A stretch of 5,650 nt of DNA from Clostridiales bacterium (GTDB lineage: Bacteria; Bacillota; Clostridia; Christensenellales; Aristaeellaceae): assembly GCA_004556545.1 (NCBI GenBank), contig SFGO01000122.1, forward strand, positions 1 through 5,650, read 5' to 3'. Below, piece after piece: positions 5,471-5,650 of the stretch. Under the pieces are notes generated by a model. The model worked only from the letters and a program-made list of their open reading frames with translations, was not told the origin of the DNA and searched no databases. Position numbers and translations under genes: made by a program. Every line of letters begins with the position of its first letter. Positions within the stretch are counted from its first letter, which is position 1.

Positions 5471-5500
5471 AAGCCGCCGGGAAGTTTTTTCCGGCGGCTT
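5471..5500. terminator. Hairpin terminator after the sigma operon
   Basis: AAGCCGCCGG (5471-5480) and CCGGCGGCTT (5491-5500) form a perfect 10-bp stem around GAAGTTTTTT, 20 bases past the last stop codon. On the plus strand the T run is in the loop and the sequence after the stem (CAGTCTGTCG) is not T-rich. On the minus strand the stem is followed by TCCTTTTCTT. It is therefore a plausible terminator for a leftward transcript entering from the right and possibly a bidirectional one. It also serves as the most likely end of the rightward operon. Confidence 0.65.
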
Positions 5501-5535
5501 CAGTCTGTCGAAAAACCCCAAGTTGGCCGCTCGCG

Positions 5536-5649
5536 CCCGCAAACAGCGCTCTGCGGCCCGCCCCGCGTAGCGTGGCGGGCTTCGGACTGCGGTAGCCCTT
5601 CGGGCTGTCCTCGTCCTCGGTGCTGCGCACCCTTAAGCTGGTTTGCGGG
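5536..5649. repeat. Compact multi-hairpin element closed by complementary ends
   Basis: The ends CCCGCAAAC (5536-5544) and GTTTGCGGG (5641-5649) are perfect reverse complements, with AGC/GCT continuing the pairing after one extra G. Inside are a GCCCGCC/GGCGGGC stem (5556-5562 with 5574-5580, inner CGC/GCG), an AGCCC-TTC-GGGCT hairpin (5594-5606) flanked by GGAC/GTCC (5584-5587, 5607-5610), and GGTGC-TGC-GCACC (5619-5631). The motif GTCCTC is doubled at 5607-5618. There is no convincing coding frame. The layout fits a palindromic mobile repeat (REP or MITE-like) or a structured RNA; I cannot name a family. It may extend past the window edge. Confidence 0.55.
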
Positions 5650-5650
5650 G

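Noticed and set aside
5103..5630. A 175-residue minus-strand frame through the right-edge hairpins
   Set aside because: It is antisense to the secreted-protein gene for most of its length and crosses the terminator hairpin and the structured element, so it is not a plausible gene.

Overview
The window looks like a chromosomal segment of a fairly GC-rich Firmicute of the class Clostridia, probably a gut-type relative of the Oscillospiraceae or Christensenellales. This is inferred from strong AGGAGG-type ribosome binding sites, a riboflavin ECF-transporter S component behind an RFN element, a tsaE-tsaB-rimI gene order, and a small ECF sigma factor with a single-pass anti-sigma-like partner. No rRNA, tRNA or CRISPR array is visible, and the genus cannot be read from the sequence.

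Left edge (1-382): the first 25 codons of a leftward transposase-like gene run off the window. Its upstream stretch (about 100-300) is AT-rich compared with its neighbours and holds a possible 22-codon leader ORF, a start-stop AUG-UAG, a TATAAT box and a small inverted repeat. A strong hairpin terminator (about 290-339) separates this from the next operon.

Leftward operon (383-2982): reading right to left there is a sigma-A type promoter (2954-2982), an FMN riboswitch (2786-2932), an intrinsic terminator as expression platform (2736-2765), ribU (riboflavin uptake), tsaE, tsaB and rimI. The last three overlap by 4 bases (ATGA) at each junction and are clearly translationally coupled. TsaE and TsaB take part in t6A modification of tRNA, and RimI-like acetyltransferases commonly sit with them. 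Only an imperfect hairpin (2076-2096) lies between ribU and tsaE, so the t6A genes may be partly under FMN control.

Rightward operon (3018-5500): a promoter-like sequence of the ECF type (TGCAACC, 15 bases, GCATCT) and a perfect 16-bp palindrome precede a three-gene cassette: an ECF sigma factor, a membrane-anchored probable anti-sigma factor overlapping it by ATGA, and a secreted protein of unknown function. This is most simply read as an autoregulated envelope-signalling module. The final 150 bases hold a hairpin terminator and a compact multi-stem element (5536-5649), closed by complementary 9-base ends, that looks like a mobile palindromic repeat or a structured RNA.

The parts least explained by known biology are the sigma/anti-sigma/secreted-protein cassette, its palindrome, and the structured element at the right edge.
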